From Acuticoccus sp. MNP-M23 (GTDB lineage: Bacteria > Pseudomonadota > Alphaproteobacteria > Rhizobiales > Amorphaceae): DNA of 64,000 nt. Shown here in pieces: positions 1 through 8,761 of this stretch (within the stretch, counting starts at the first letter, position 1; each line of letters starts with the position of its first letter). The notes beneath the pieces are model-generated. The model saw only the letters and a list, made by a program, of their open reading frames with translations. It was not told where the DNA came from and did no database searches. The position numbers and the translations under genes are program-made. Location: NCBI RefSeq assembly GCF_031195445.1, contig NZ_CP133480.1:3774501-3838500 (forward strand), in the 5' to 3' direction.

Positions 1-1593
1 CATGCCTGAGGGCAGCTGCGCAGCGGCGGACCCGACCCGACAGGGCGCGCGGACTGTCTGGCCACAACTTCGACCGGGAACGCTCGCCGGCGACTCGTGT
101 GAGGGTGGACAACAGCTCCATCGCGGTGCCGCTCCATTCGTTCTGGTCCGCCATCAGCACCCTCAAGGCGGATGCGGCGGGATCGGCCTCGATCACCTCG
201 TCAACGATCCTGTCGCGATTGGCGCGGTACGCGTTCATGAAAGAGCCGGCGGGCCACAGCGTGCTCTCACAGGCGGTCGCCCAGAGCGTGAAGTCCGCCA
301 TCCGCGGCAAGCTGCCGATCCTGGTTTCGGAAAGTTCGCGCAGGCCGGTCGAGAGGGCGTCGAGCAGAGCGCCGAGGAGGCGCGGCCGCGCATCATGAAA
401 CCGCGCCTGGAGTGCAGTCTCGGGCACGCGATTGTACTCGGGGATCGGCTCAAGAGTGAGGAAGATCGCCCGATCGGCGAGATCGTCGCGTGAGACCACA
501 TCCTCGATCCCGTTGAGGATTACGGGGCGCACCGCGGTGAAGAGGGCCTCATCCTGATCGGTATGGAGCTGGCGGGTTGCGTAGCCGCCGCCGGTCGCGA
601 GGCGGCACAGAGTGTCGGACAGCCAGACCGGAATCGCCGAGACGTTGTCGAATGCCTGGACGTGAGCGTTGCCGGCGGCGATGAAGAGATCGCGATCGTC
701 GCGCGGCAGGGCGCGAAGCGGAGCCGTGTTGGGATCGACGATGTTGCGCAGGATCGTCACGAAGGTGGATTTCGCCGACCCCTGCTCGCCTGAGACAACC
801 AACAGGGGATAGGGGCAACGATCGCGTAGCGCGGCAAGAAGCCAGGACACGACGAGGATGAAGTCGTCGTCCGAGCCGACGTTGAGGAACTCCCGGAGCT
901 CGGCGATCAAGCCGCCCGAGGCGGGCGGCGGCAGAGGACGCATATCCCGCGTCCGGATGAAGCGCACAGGGGGACACTCGACGATGCGCCAGCCGGTCGC
1001 ATCGATCTCCACGGCGCGCCAGCCATCGTCGACGAGGTCGAGGAAGAGGTGCCCCGCGTGGCTGGCGAGGCGAAGGTGAACCGGCCGCTCCGGTCCGTCG
1101 AAGGGGGCCTGGGCCTCCAGCACGTTCAGCGCTGCCTGGAAGGCGACGGCGCCGGGCGCGCTTCCGGTCTCCTGATAGTAGCGCCGTGCCAGCCAGTGAC
1201 GGAAGGGCTGGCTGCGAACTCGGTAGGTCTCGCGATGGTTGTCGATCTGGAGGTCGGCGCAGGCGCCGCCATCGGGCGAGTGGAAGAGTTCGACAGCGCT
1301 CGCGATGTCGATGAGGATGTCGGCCTGTGCGGAGCTGCTGCCACCTTCGCCGCGCTCGGACTCGATCAGCTTGTCGAGCGCGGCAACGCGGACGCCAGCC
1401 TTCTTCAGTCGGGCGCGGAGGTCTTCGAACTCGGGGCGGTTCGAAGCCTTTAGCAACGTTAGCTCGGCGAGAACGCGGCGCCGGGATCGTGCGTCACTGC
1501 GGCAACGAGCTCGTTGAGGGGATCGGCCACAGCCTCCGCGCCCTCGACAGCTGCGATAATTGACAGATGGGGATTCCGAGACTGATCGATCAC
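1..1593 (-). pseudogene. Phage/plasmid replication ATPase (partial, runs off left edge; frameshifted near start)
   Basis: The minus strand is open from about 1465 to the window edge and encodes a P-loop protein. The Walker A motif GEQGSAKS lies at 767-790. Downstream is a long helical region with the motif TLWATACESTLWPAG, typical of ATPases that sit beside Toprim primases in alphaproteobacterial prophages. The GTG start at 1593 overlaps the primase stop (GTGA), with N-terminus VIDQSRNPHLSIIAAVEG. The first 43 codons then hit TAA unless one base is added near 1465, where SPELTLLK would be restored. So the gene is probably broken there, or the base is a sequencing error. The C-terminus lies outside the window. 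By context it is a replicative helicase-like ATPase; exact family not determined. Confidence 0.65.
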
Positions 1594-2469
1594 GCAGAAA
1601 CCTCCGTGGTGGCGGCGCCGCGGATGAGGAGGTCGTTGAAGTCCACGCCAGCGGGAGGGCGAGCGATGCGAACACTGCGACCTTCGGCGCGCCAGCGACG
1701 GGCTGCAGCCGTCGCAGCCGACTCGCCGGGCGGATCGCCGTCGGCCAGAACGATCACGTCGCAGATGGTGCGGGGCAGGTCGAGAAGGCGCAGGCCAGAG
1801 GTCGACAGTGCGGCCCATGCGGGCCGGCCGGTCGCCTGCATGACGGCGAGGCAGGTCTCGATGCCTTCGCCGACCATCACGCTGTCGGTGGCATTGGCGA
1901 GGCGGAAAGCGCCGCCGCCGCTGGGGCCAAGCATCATCTTGTTGGGGCTGACGAGTGCTTTGCCACTACCGTCCGCTTTCAGGAAGGTGCGATGGATCGC
2001 GGTCTCTTCACCGTCGCCGCCACGGGTGATCAGCGCGACCATGCACGGCAACAGCGGCCTGCCCGGATGCTTGAGGCCGGGGTGGAAGCGCAGTGAGGCG
2101 GAGATCGGGAACGTGATCCCGCGGGACACGCAGGTAACGTTCGACGGGCGTCCCGGCAGGGAAGCGTGAGGCCTCCCAGATGGAGAGGGCGTAGGCGGTA
2201 TTGGACGCGCGATCGTGGTCGCAAATCCCGGGGGAAATGCTCGCCGTTGGGGTCGAGGTGCTGCCGGCATCCCAGCAGCCGAGATCACGAAGCTCGGCAA
2301 TGACCGAGGCCTGGCTACAGCCTGCGAAGCAATGGACCAGGGGCTTGCCGCTGCGCGAGATGTTGATCGCTAGGCTCGGGGTACGATCGGCATGTACAGG
2401 GCAGGACGCCATCCAACCCGCACCGATCCGGACCACGTTCAAGGCCTTTGCGATGTCCTCAGCGCTCAT
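1590..2469 (-). pseudogene. CHC2/Toprim phage DNA primase, frameshifted
   Basis: Two reading frames together make one primase. The first frame (start ATG 2469) has a CHC2-type zinc finger with ligands in CPVHADRTPSL and VHCFAGC. The second frame carries the Toprim core, with VGEGIETCLAV and the metal-binding VLADGDPPGES. They join at 2127: TAC CTG CGT is followed by one extra G and then TCC CGC GGG ATC, so deleting that base restores YLR-SRGIT. About 292 residues would result, normal for this compact prophage primase family. The start overlaps the HTH gene and the stop overlaps the ATPase start, so the three were one translationally coupled operon. It would make RNA primers for phage or plasmid DNA synthesis. 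As read it is inactive. Confidence 0.8.
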
Positions 2470-2731
2470 TCCACATCTCCTCGGGCTTCACCGTGGAGTG
2501 CTGAGGCAAACGGATGCGCTGGCGCGCCCAGGCATCAAGGTCGTGGAGTGTGTAGAGCGGCGTCCGGCCGGCTTTGCTATAGGCCGGACCGCCGCCGACG
2601 ACAGCGAGCTTCGCGAGCCAGCGGGTCGAGCAGGGAAAATTGTACGTCGTGCGGACGTAGCGCGCAGCTTCGTCTCGCCGCAGATAGGCAGGGATGGGTG
2701 TTTCCGGTGACGGCTGGATGGTTTCGGTCAC
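2459..2731 (-). CDS. Excisionase/AlpA-like helix-turn-helix protein
   Basis: A 90-residue protein with a MerR/excisionase-type helix-turn-helix. RRDEAARYVRTTY forms the first helices, and the C-terminal TPLYTLHDLDAWARQRI is the wing and recognition signature of AlpA-like prophage regulators. The last codons overlap the primase start by 11 bases. Proteins of this size and position usually regulate prophage or element excision and early replication genes. The reading frame is intact, unlike its neighbours. The specific target is unknown. Confidence 0.7.
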   Translation of the reverse strand: MTETIQPSPETPIPAYLRRDEAARYVRTTYNFPCSTRWLAKLAVVGGGPAYSKAGRTPLYTLHDLDAWARQRIRLPQHSTVKPEEMWNER

Positions 2732-3822
2732 AGATTTCTCCGAAGTGAATCCGGCGGCTGATGCCGGCGTCCTGCGGAAACCTTGTGCGCTTCGTTGGCA
2801 CTAAAAAGCGCGCACTAAACTGGCAGCGTTCGATAATTTGGTGCGGCTCGTCCTTGGTTCGTCGCTTGGCGGCGTTGTAGTTGTGAAACGCGGACCTGAT
2901 GGCATTTTCGATCGGCTTTATCTTGAGAGGTTTGATGCCGGCATTAGCCGACGGAAACCACTCGTGGAGCGCTTTGGCCTCTAGACCGATCGTCGGACAC
3001 ACCTCACCGCGCGCGGCGCGTTGCTCGAATTCCAGCAGGTAGACGTCCCTTGATCCTGGCCGTCCCGGCGCCCCGGTCCTCCGCGGGTTGGCGTAGACAA
3101 CCTGCTTGACCTTTGCGTATGGGAAGACATCGCTCAGATCAGGGCCTCTCACGCTTATGCGTCGCCAACGAGCCCCATTCCAGTTGCGCAAGGAGTCGTC
3201 GAAGCCGGACTGCCAAAGCAAGTCATCAACATAGGAGTGGCAGACGAGGGCCAAAGCCTCGGTCTGAACGAGCGCGTCATCCGGCGCGTCGAAGGGGTGC
3301 CGTATGCGGCAGCTAGCGAAGACGTACCCGGGGATCGGGCCTGGCAGGCCATCACTGGTGCCGACCGCCTCGATGTGGCCATCGACTACCTCTTGAACGA
3401 GCCTGCGATAGCCAGCGCGTAGAGTTTCGTCGGTCACATCGATCGTGCCGCCTTCGCTCGCCACCCAATGTGCCGCTGCCGACAGCGGGATGTAGCCTGT
3501 ATTCGGGGTGACAAGTAGGGGGGGCGCGATCCGTCCGGTGGGGCGTCGGCAGCCAAAGGTCCCTGACGGCGCCGGCATGAAGTCTAACGTCCTCCAAGGC
3601 CGAGCCATGGGGAAACTGCTTCATGCATCGATAAATATCCCGGCCTTTCTCTTCGACGGCTTCCAAATCTGGCCAAAGCGCCTCCGAGACTTGTTTCCGT
3701 TCTCTCGTCTCCCGATCAATGCCGCTGGCTTTTAAGCTTCCTCGCGTCAGCATTACCCAAAGTTCCGCGCGGGCTTCTGCGAACGACTTCAGATTGGTGC
3801 TGGGGTGTGCGGCATCTGCCAT
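2577..3822 (-). pseudogene. Unknown prophage protein, frameshifted in a G7 tract
   Basis: The start ATG at 3822 follows a TGATG overlap with another frame. The first part reads MADAAHPSTNLKSFAEARA through a helical region. At 3518-3524 (seven G on the plus strand) the sense continues in another frame with LLVTPNTGYIPLSAAAHW and a longer mixed region ending in VFPYAKVKQVVYANPRR and beyond. One added or lost C in the coding strand joins the two. The far C-terminus overlaps the HTH gene by about 155 bases and may itself be out of frame. I do not recognise the family. It lies just upstream of the excisionase-like gene in the same direction. The homopolymer makes either phase variation or a sequencing error possible. 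Confidence 0.5.
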
Positions 3823-4225
3823 CACTTCGTCCCCATCGTACGTCGAGCGGGAGCCTCGCAACTGATGGAGGTTCCAGCTGCTCGAGGAAGTAGCCTTCCC
3901 GAATTTCGCCATCGGGTCCGAGGCGATGGCGTCCAAACACCCAGATCCAACATTCTTCGCGGTAATATCTCCAGTACTCGCGGACCCTCTCTGCGGAGCG
4001 CCACAGGATCCATGCGAGCGCCATGCATGGAGTCCAGCGGTCGAGCCGCATGGGATCAAATGCATCCGGCACCGTCACTGGCGCAAGCGGACCGATGCAA
4101 AGCTCCCGCGCCTTCGCCTCGCCATCGTCCGGGGTTAGCCGTCCGTTCTCCACTTTGCTGATGAGCTGATTGCGTTGAGCGAATGCTTTTGCATCGCGTC
4201 TGGGTCGGGGGAGATCCGTATTCAT
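3716..4225 (-). CDS. Unknown prophage protein, about 169 aa
   Basis: The start ATG 4225 has a good ribosome-binding site (GAGGAG eight bases upstream). The N-terminus MNTDLPRPRRDAKAFAQRNQ leads into a compact domain with the aromatic-rich motif REYWRYYREECWIWVFGRHR. The last 40 or so residues look less protein-like and overlap the next gene by 107 bases, so the true end may be nearer 3822 with a small frameshift. Not recognised. It is the first gene of the minus-strand early block and is divergent from the methylase at 4425. Confidence 0.45.
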   Translation of the reverse strand: MNTDLPRPRRDAKAFAQRNQLISKVENGRLTPDDGEAKARELCIGPLAPVTVPDAFDPMRLDRWTPCMALAWILWRSAERVREYWRYYREECWIWVFGRHRLGPDGEIREGYFLEQLEPPSVARLPLDVRWGRSDGRCRTPQHQSEVVRRSPRGTLGNADARKLKSQRH

Positions 4226-4424
4226 GAGGTGGCTCCTCTTGCATCCGTCGCAACGCGAAGGCGGTTCAACCGAAGTATACCGCAAAATGTCGTTGAGGCG
4301 TTGTTGAAAGCTTCGCCGTTGCGCAGCCCAACACAATTGGATGTGGTATAAAGGGCGAACGCAAAAGGTCCGGGGTCGCCGATTTCAGGCAGCGGAATTC
4401 CTTACGGGGGCGCAGAGCGGAATC

Positions 4425-5707
4425 ATGACTGGAACAGGGCCAGCAGCAACGGTGAAGCCAAGAACGTCACTACCAACGCTTGCTGTGGAGGACCGTCCCA
4501 TCGAGAGCCTCATCCCCTACATCCGCAACGCCCGCACCCACTCGCCGGCGCAGGTATCGCTGATCGCGGGTTCGATCCGGGAATTCGGCTTCAATAACCC
4601 CATCCTGATCGACCGTAATAACGGCGTCATTGCGGGCCATGGGTGCCTTCTCGCCGCGCAGCAACTGAAGCTGTCCTCGGTTCCCTCGATAGAACTCTCC
4701 CATCTCACGGACACGCAGAAGCGGGCCTACGTGCTGGCCGACAACAAGCTCGCCGAGCGCGCCGGCTGGGATGCCGAACTTCTCGCCCTCGAAGCGGGGA
4801 GCTGTCCGACCTTGGCATCGACCTCGAAGACCTCGGGTTCGAGAGCCTCGAACTCGATAAGCTGATGTCGAACTCGGCGGCCGACGACCGCGAAGAGGAG
4901 ACGCCAGGGCCGCCGGCCATTCCTGTCTCGCGGAGTGGTGACTTCTGGCAGCTCGGGAAGCATCGCGTGCTCTGCGGTGATGCCACCTCCAAAGCTGATG
5001 TTGCGCGGCTTCTGGACGGCATGATGCCGACGCTGATGGTGACCGTTCCGCCGTACGGCGTGAACTACGAGCCGGCCTGGCGGAACGAAGCCTGTGGGAC
5101 GAAGAACAGGCGCACCGGCACGGTGAAGAACGATGACAGAGCGGACTGGACGGAGGCGTGGACGCTGTTCCCCGGCGACGTTGCCTACGTCTGGCACGCC
5201 GCGCTTCACGCCGGGACGGTGGCCGACAATCTCCAGGCGGCAGGCTTCGACATCCGCTCCCGGGTGATCTGGAGCAAGGACCGGATGGTCTTCTCCCGCG
5301 GGCACTACCACTGGCAGCACGAGCCCTGCTGTTATGCCGTGCGTCGTGGCGGCAAGGGTCACTGGTCCGGCGACCGCACCCAGACCACGCTGTGGCAGAT
5401 CCCGAACCGCGACCAGGATGCCGACGCCGTCCACGGCACCCAGAAGCCCGTGGAATGCATGCGCCGGCCGATGCTCAACAACACCTCGCCCGGCCAGGCA
5501 GTCTACGACCCTTTCCTCGGATCGGGCACGAGCATTATCGCGGCCGAGACTGCAGGGCGGAGCTGCTTCGGCCTCGAACTCGATCCGGCCTACGTGGACG
5601 TCATCGTGATCCGATGGGCCGCGTTCACCGGCCAGAGCCCTGTGCTGGTGGAGACCGGCGAGACATTCGACGTCATGCGCAGCCGGCGTAATGCGCAGGT
5701 GTCCTGA
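4425..5707 (+). pseudogene. ParB-N/DNA adenine methylase fusion, frameshifted and with altered catalytic motif
   Basis: The N-terminal half is a ParB/Sulfiredoxin-like nuclease domain (IRNARTHSPAQVSLIAGSI, then GVIAGHG and VLADNKLAERAGW). The C-terminal half is an N6/N4 DNA methylase with FLGSGTSIIAAE for SAM binding. These fusions are common next to terminase genes, where they methylate phage DNA. Two lesions are visible. One base is missing near 4794, where LLALE should continue into GELSDLGIDLEDLG in the next frame. The catalytic motif IV, normally DPPY, reads VPPY (GTT CCG CCG TAC, about 5044-5055). Loss of the Asp should abolish methyl transfer even if the frame were repaired. The stop overlaps the terminase start by one base. 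Confidence 0.8.
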
Positions 5708-6234
5708 TGCGCGGCCGCAAGCCAAAGCCGACGGCGTTGAAGGTAGCGAACGGCAATCCGGGCCGCCGTGCGCTCAATCCGAACGAGCCGAAGCCGCCTG
5801 CGAGCAAGCCTACCTGTCCGTCGCATCTCTCGTCCGCTGCAAAGACCGAATGGCGGCGCATTGCCGGAACGCTCCACGACATGGGCGTGGTCACGATTGT
5901 CGACCGGGCCGCGCTCGCGGCGTACTGCCAGGCTTAAGGCCGCTGGGTCGAGGCAGGGAAGCGGCTCGCGGAGACGCCGACCCTTCTCAAGACGCCATCC
6001 GCCTACGTCAAGCAGTCGCCATGGCTGAGCTTCGCCAACAAGCAGATGGAGCTGATGAACCGGTACATGGTGGAGCTCGGGATCACCCCTGCCTCCCGCA
6101 GCCGCATCTCGGTCGAGAACGCCGCGGCAGATGAACCGCTGAAGGTCACCATCGTCCGCTTCGTCGTCGACCCTAAGAACAGCGATGGGCCGGTGATCGA
6201 TCATCGGCCGGGCGGGTATGATCATGGCGGATAG
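5707..6234 (+). pseudogene. P27-family phage terminase small subunit with internal stop
   Basis: The N-terminus MRGRKPKPTALKVANGNPGR is the hallmark of the P27 terminase small subunit, which recognises phage DNA for packaging. The frame is interrupted by TAA at 5935-5937 in AALAAYCQA*GRWVEAGKRL, where related proteins have Tyr, and stays open in the same frame to 6234. Translation therefore stops after 76 of about 175 residues. No large terminase subunit follows: the next gene is a recombinase, so the packaging block was truncated by deletion or insertion. Confidence 0.8.
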
Positions 6235-6462
6235 CGCTCGCCTTTCCTCCGGCTGAAGGAACGTGCTTCGAGCGGGCCGCTGGATCCTTATGCCCCCTAT
6301 GCCATTGGCGACCGCTGAAGATCTCGGTGCGGGAGAAGAGTCCGTCCGCGAAGTAAAGTCCTTTATCTGCAGCCCGCCGTCGAATGACGGTTCAGCGTCC
6401 GCGGTGGTTCGAGTACACAACTGCGCAACCAACGTTTGGCAGTTCTGTACACCCGGGTTTTC

Positions 6463-7158
6463 ATGCGCTTCGTTGCCTACCACCGCGTCTCGACTGCACG
6501 GCAAGGCAGGAGTGGTCTCGGGCTGGAAACGCAGAAAGTTGCCATTGATGGGCTCGCCGCCGAGAGGGGCAGCGATGTGATCGCGGCCTTCACGGAGATC
6601 GAAAGCGGCAAGGTGAGCGATCGGCCGGAGCTGGCCAAGGCTCTTCACCTTGCGAAGGTCACAGGTTCCACGCTCGCCATCGCACGGCTCGACCGTCTCT
6701 CCCGCAACGCGGCCTTCCTGCTCACCCTGCGCGACAGCGGCGTGCGTTTCATTGCGGCCGACATGCCCCAGGCCAACGACCTCACGGTGGGCATCATGGC
6801 GCTGGTGGCCGAGCAGGAGCGTGAAGCCATCGCCCGCCGCACCCGTGAGGCACTGGCGGCCGCCAAGGCGCGCGGGACCAAGCTAGGGAACCCGAATGGC
6901 GCCGCCGCGCTACAGCGGGCAGGGCGGGGCAATGCCGCGATTCTGAAGGCGATCAGTGCGAACGCAGATGCCTACGCCGCATCGCTTCAGCCATTCGTGG
7001 TGGATTTTCGCCGCTCGGGTCGAACCAGTCTGCGCGCCATCGCAGAAAAGCTGAACGAACGCAGCACCGTCACACGACGGGGAGGGCGGTGGCACGTTTC
7101 CAACGTTCGAAACCTCCTCAGGAGAATGGCGCAAGAACATCTGGAGGCCAATCGATGA
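6463..7158 (+). CDS. Serine recombinase (resolvase/invertase family)
   Basis: From MRFVAYHRVSTARQG (catalytic Ser in RVS) through AIARLDRLSRNAAFL and EREAIARRTREALAAAK this is a small serine recombinase of about 231 aa. The C-terminal DNA-binding part is RSGRTSLRAIAEKLNER with RRGGRWHVSNVRNLLRRM. ATG 6463 is chosen because the catalytic domain starts there; an in-frame ATG 27 bases earlier adds nothing recognisable. It would catalyse site-specific strand exchange for element integration or resolution. The stop overlaps the next gene (ATGA). A decayed copy of its 3' end lies at about 29.4-29.65 kb. Confidence 0.85.
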   Translation: MRFVAYHRVSTARQGRSGLGLETQKVAIDGLAAERGSDVIAAFTEIESGKVSDRPELAKALHLAKVTGSTLAIARLDRLSRNAAFLLTLRDSGVRFIAADMPQANDLTVGIMALVAEQEREAIARRTREALAAAKARGTKLGNPNGAAALQRAGRGNAAILKAISANADAYAASLQPFVVDFRRSGRTSLRAIAEKLNERSTVTRRGGRWHVSNVRNLLRRMAQEHLEANR

Positions 7159-7373
7159 AGCAGACAAAGTTGATGTCGTTTGTTGAAGCGCTCGTGATTG
7201 TCGCGGTCGGCTTTGCGGCCGCCGTCTTGACGCAAATCGTAGTGTTTCCGCTTTTCGGAATGCATCCGGCGATCGGCGACAGTCTGGCCATCGGCGCGAT
7301 CTTCACAGGAGTGTCGATCGCTAGATCCTATGCGCTGCGACGGTTTTTCGAGCGCGTCGGCCTCCGTGGCTAG
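7155..7373 (+). CDS. Small membrane protein, DUF7220-like
   Basis: A 72-residue protein starting MKQTKLMSFVEALVIVAVGF with two predicted transmembrane stretches (about residues 10-30 and 43-62) and a basic tail SYALRRFFERVGLRG. It overlaps the recombinase stop (ATGA) and is probably translationally coupled. Similar short proteins accompany recombinases in alphaproteobacterial prophages and islands. The function is unknown. The 5' part recurs at about 29.60-29.65 kb behind the recombinase remnant. Confidence 0.6.
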   Translation: MKQTKLMSFVEALVIVAVGFAAAVLTQIVVFPLFGMHPAIGDSLAIGAIFTGVSIARSYALRRFFERVGLRG

Positions 7374-7416
7374 CGCGCACCGCACTCCAGCCTCTTCGGT
7401 GCTTCTACGGGCGTGC

Positions 7417-7690
7417 CTAGCCTCCACGCAACGAATTCCAACCGACGATGCCGCTGACGCGGTCGTTGCCGCTGGTGTCGCTCACCACGTGGCGCGTGTC
7501 CGCCATGCTGGCGTCGAGGAGGTCGCCGAACGCGCTCAAGGTGGTGTGGATGGTGGTCGGCCTGAGGCCACAGAGCGTCAGATTTTCGCCGTAGAGACCG
7601 AGGTCGGCGACGAGGTCGCCACCCACCGCGCTCGCGAAGTGGACGGAAACGGGGACCATCGCGATCGGGCTCAGTCGCCAGGTCGGCTAC
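7417..7690 (-). pseudogene. Possible RTX-protein C-terminal remnant
   Basis: The open minus-strand frame between stops reads GGDLVADLGLYGENLTLCGL and then a Gly/Asp/Ser-rich tail ending IVGWNSLRGG. YGENLTL followed by a Thr-rich strand and an Asp-rich loop resembles terminal modules of Rhodobacterales RTX proteins, which fits its place just downstream of the RTX cluster. There is no convincing start or ribosome-binding site. The rest of 7374-7804 shows nothing I can identify. Confidence 0.25.
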
Positions 7691-7804
7691 GCACTCCGGG
7701 CGGCGTCGCGCAGCCAGTCCGCCGCTCGGAGAAGAGGCCACGTGAGCATTAGGCCGGGGGTGCCTTGTACGCCGACGCTCCCGGTAGCTGTTCGTGCCCA
7801 GGTG

Positions 7805-8745
7805 TCATGCGATAAAGGGCTCGTACCCCACCGCGAAGTCGTCGGCTGTTACGGTAGTATCGCTGCCGGCGGCGAAATCGTAGACGAAGCCGCCGATCTT
7901 CGCCTCTTCTCCGGGGCGATGTCGCCGTGCGCGCTCACGCCGTTCCAGGGCGTGACCGCGAGCCCGTTCGGTGTCCATTCAAAGCCCCAGGCGTCGTCGT
8001 GGCGGATGACGTCGCTGTCGTCAGTGAGGTCGAACACGAGGTCGTCGACATCCGTGATCAGCGCGCCGGTGTCGTTCGTCAGGTCAATTTCGACCACACC
8101 GCCGGTATCCCAGCTGCTCAGGGTTTCGACGCGGATCGTCGCGCCGTCGAGCGATGCGGGCGCCGCAGGGTCAAAGCCTGCATCGTCTTCCAGGTCGAGA
8201 TCTTCGAAGGTGAAACCGAATGCGCCCGCCTCATATCCCGCGCCCTCGACTTGGACGCCGATGCGCACCGTGTCGCCGGGCGTGAGCTCCACCTGATAGT
8301 CCTGGCCGACGCTGCACGCGGTCAGCGACTGGCCGCTCGCATCGACGTCCAGTGCAGCTGGATGACCGCTGATCCAGGCGTTGACGAGCGTGCCATGCGC
8401 CAGCGCACCGGTGATGATGAAGGCCGACACGTGGCCACCCGGCACGTCGTCCGGCACCGTCACCTCAAACTCGGCGACATAGCCGCCGCCCCAGGCAGGG
8501 TTCAGCCAGTCGTTGACCTGCATTGTTTGCGCGTCGACCGACACTTCGCCTTCGTCGACGACTTCGATGGTGACCGTTTCGGCGGCAGATGTGTTCATCG
8601 CCGCGTCCGTCGCCGACACAGCGAGGGCGAACGCGTTCGGCGTGGCCTCGTCGTCGTTGGCGGCCGAGGCGGCTCCGGTGGCCGTGAGCGTGACCTCGCC
8701 GGTCGCTGTGTCGATGGCGAAGTAGCCGTGTTCATTCGCGGTCGC
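7805..8745 (-). pseudogene. CBM2-like/cadherin-type C-terminal fragment, 5' truncated and frameshifted
   Basis: The frame opens abruptly right behind the stop of the RTX gene with the tail of a cadherin-like domain (GYFAIDTATGEVTLTATG). A CBM2-like beta-sandwich follows (LSSWDTGGVVEIDLTNDTG, then WGFEWTPNGLAVTPWNG). After GDIAP the frame is lost in a CC-GGGG run at 7911-7916. In the adjacent frame GEEAKIGGFVYDFAAGSD continues to a TGA at 7805, the likely original stop. No start codon or ribosome-binding site is present, so this is the 3' end of a second surface-protein gene. CBM2 domains bind polysaccharide, usually cellulose or chitin. Confidence 0.55.
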
Positions 8746-8761
8746 GGCCGCCGAACTCCGA

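Noticed and set aside
4341-4424. Longer start for the ParB-N/methylase gene
   Set aside because: The added 28 residues show no similarity to the family and no ribosome-binding site; ATG 4425 is adequate.
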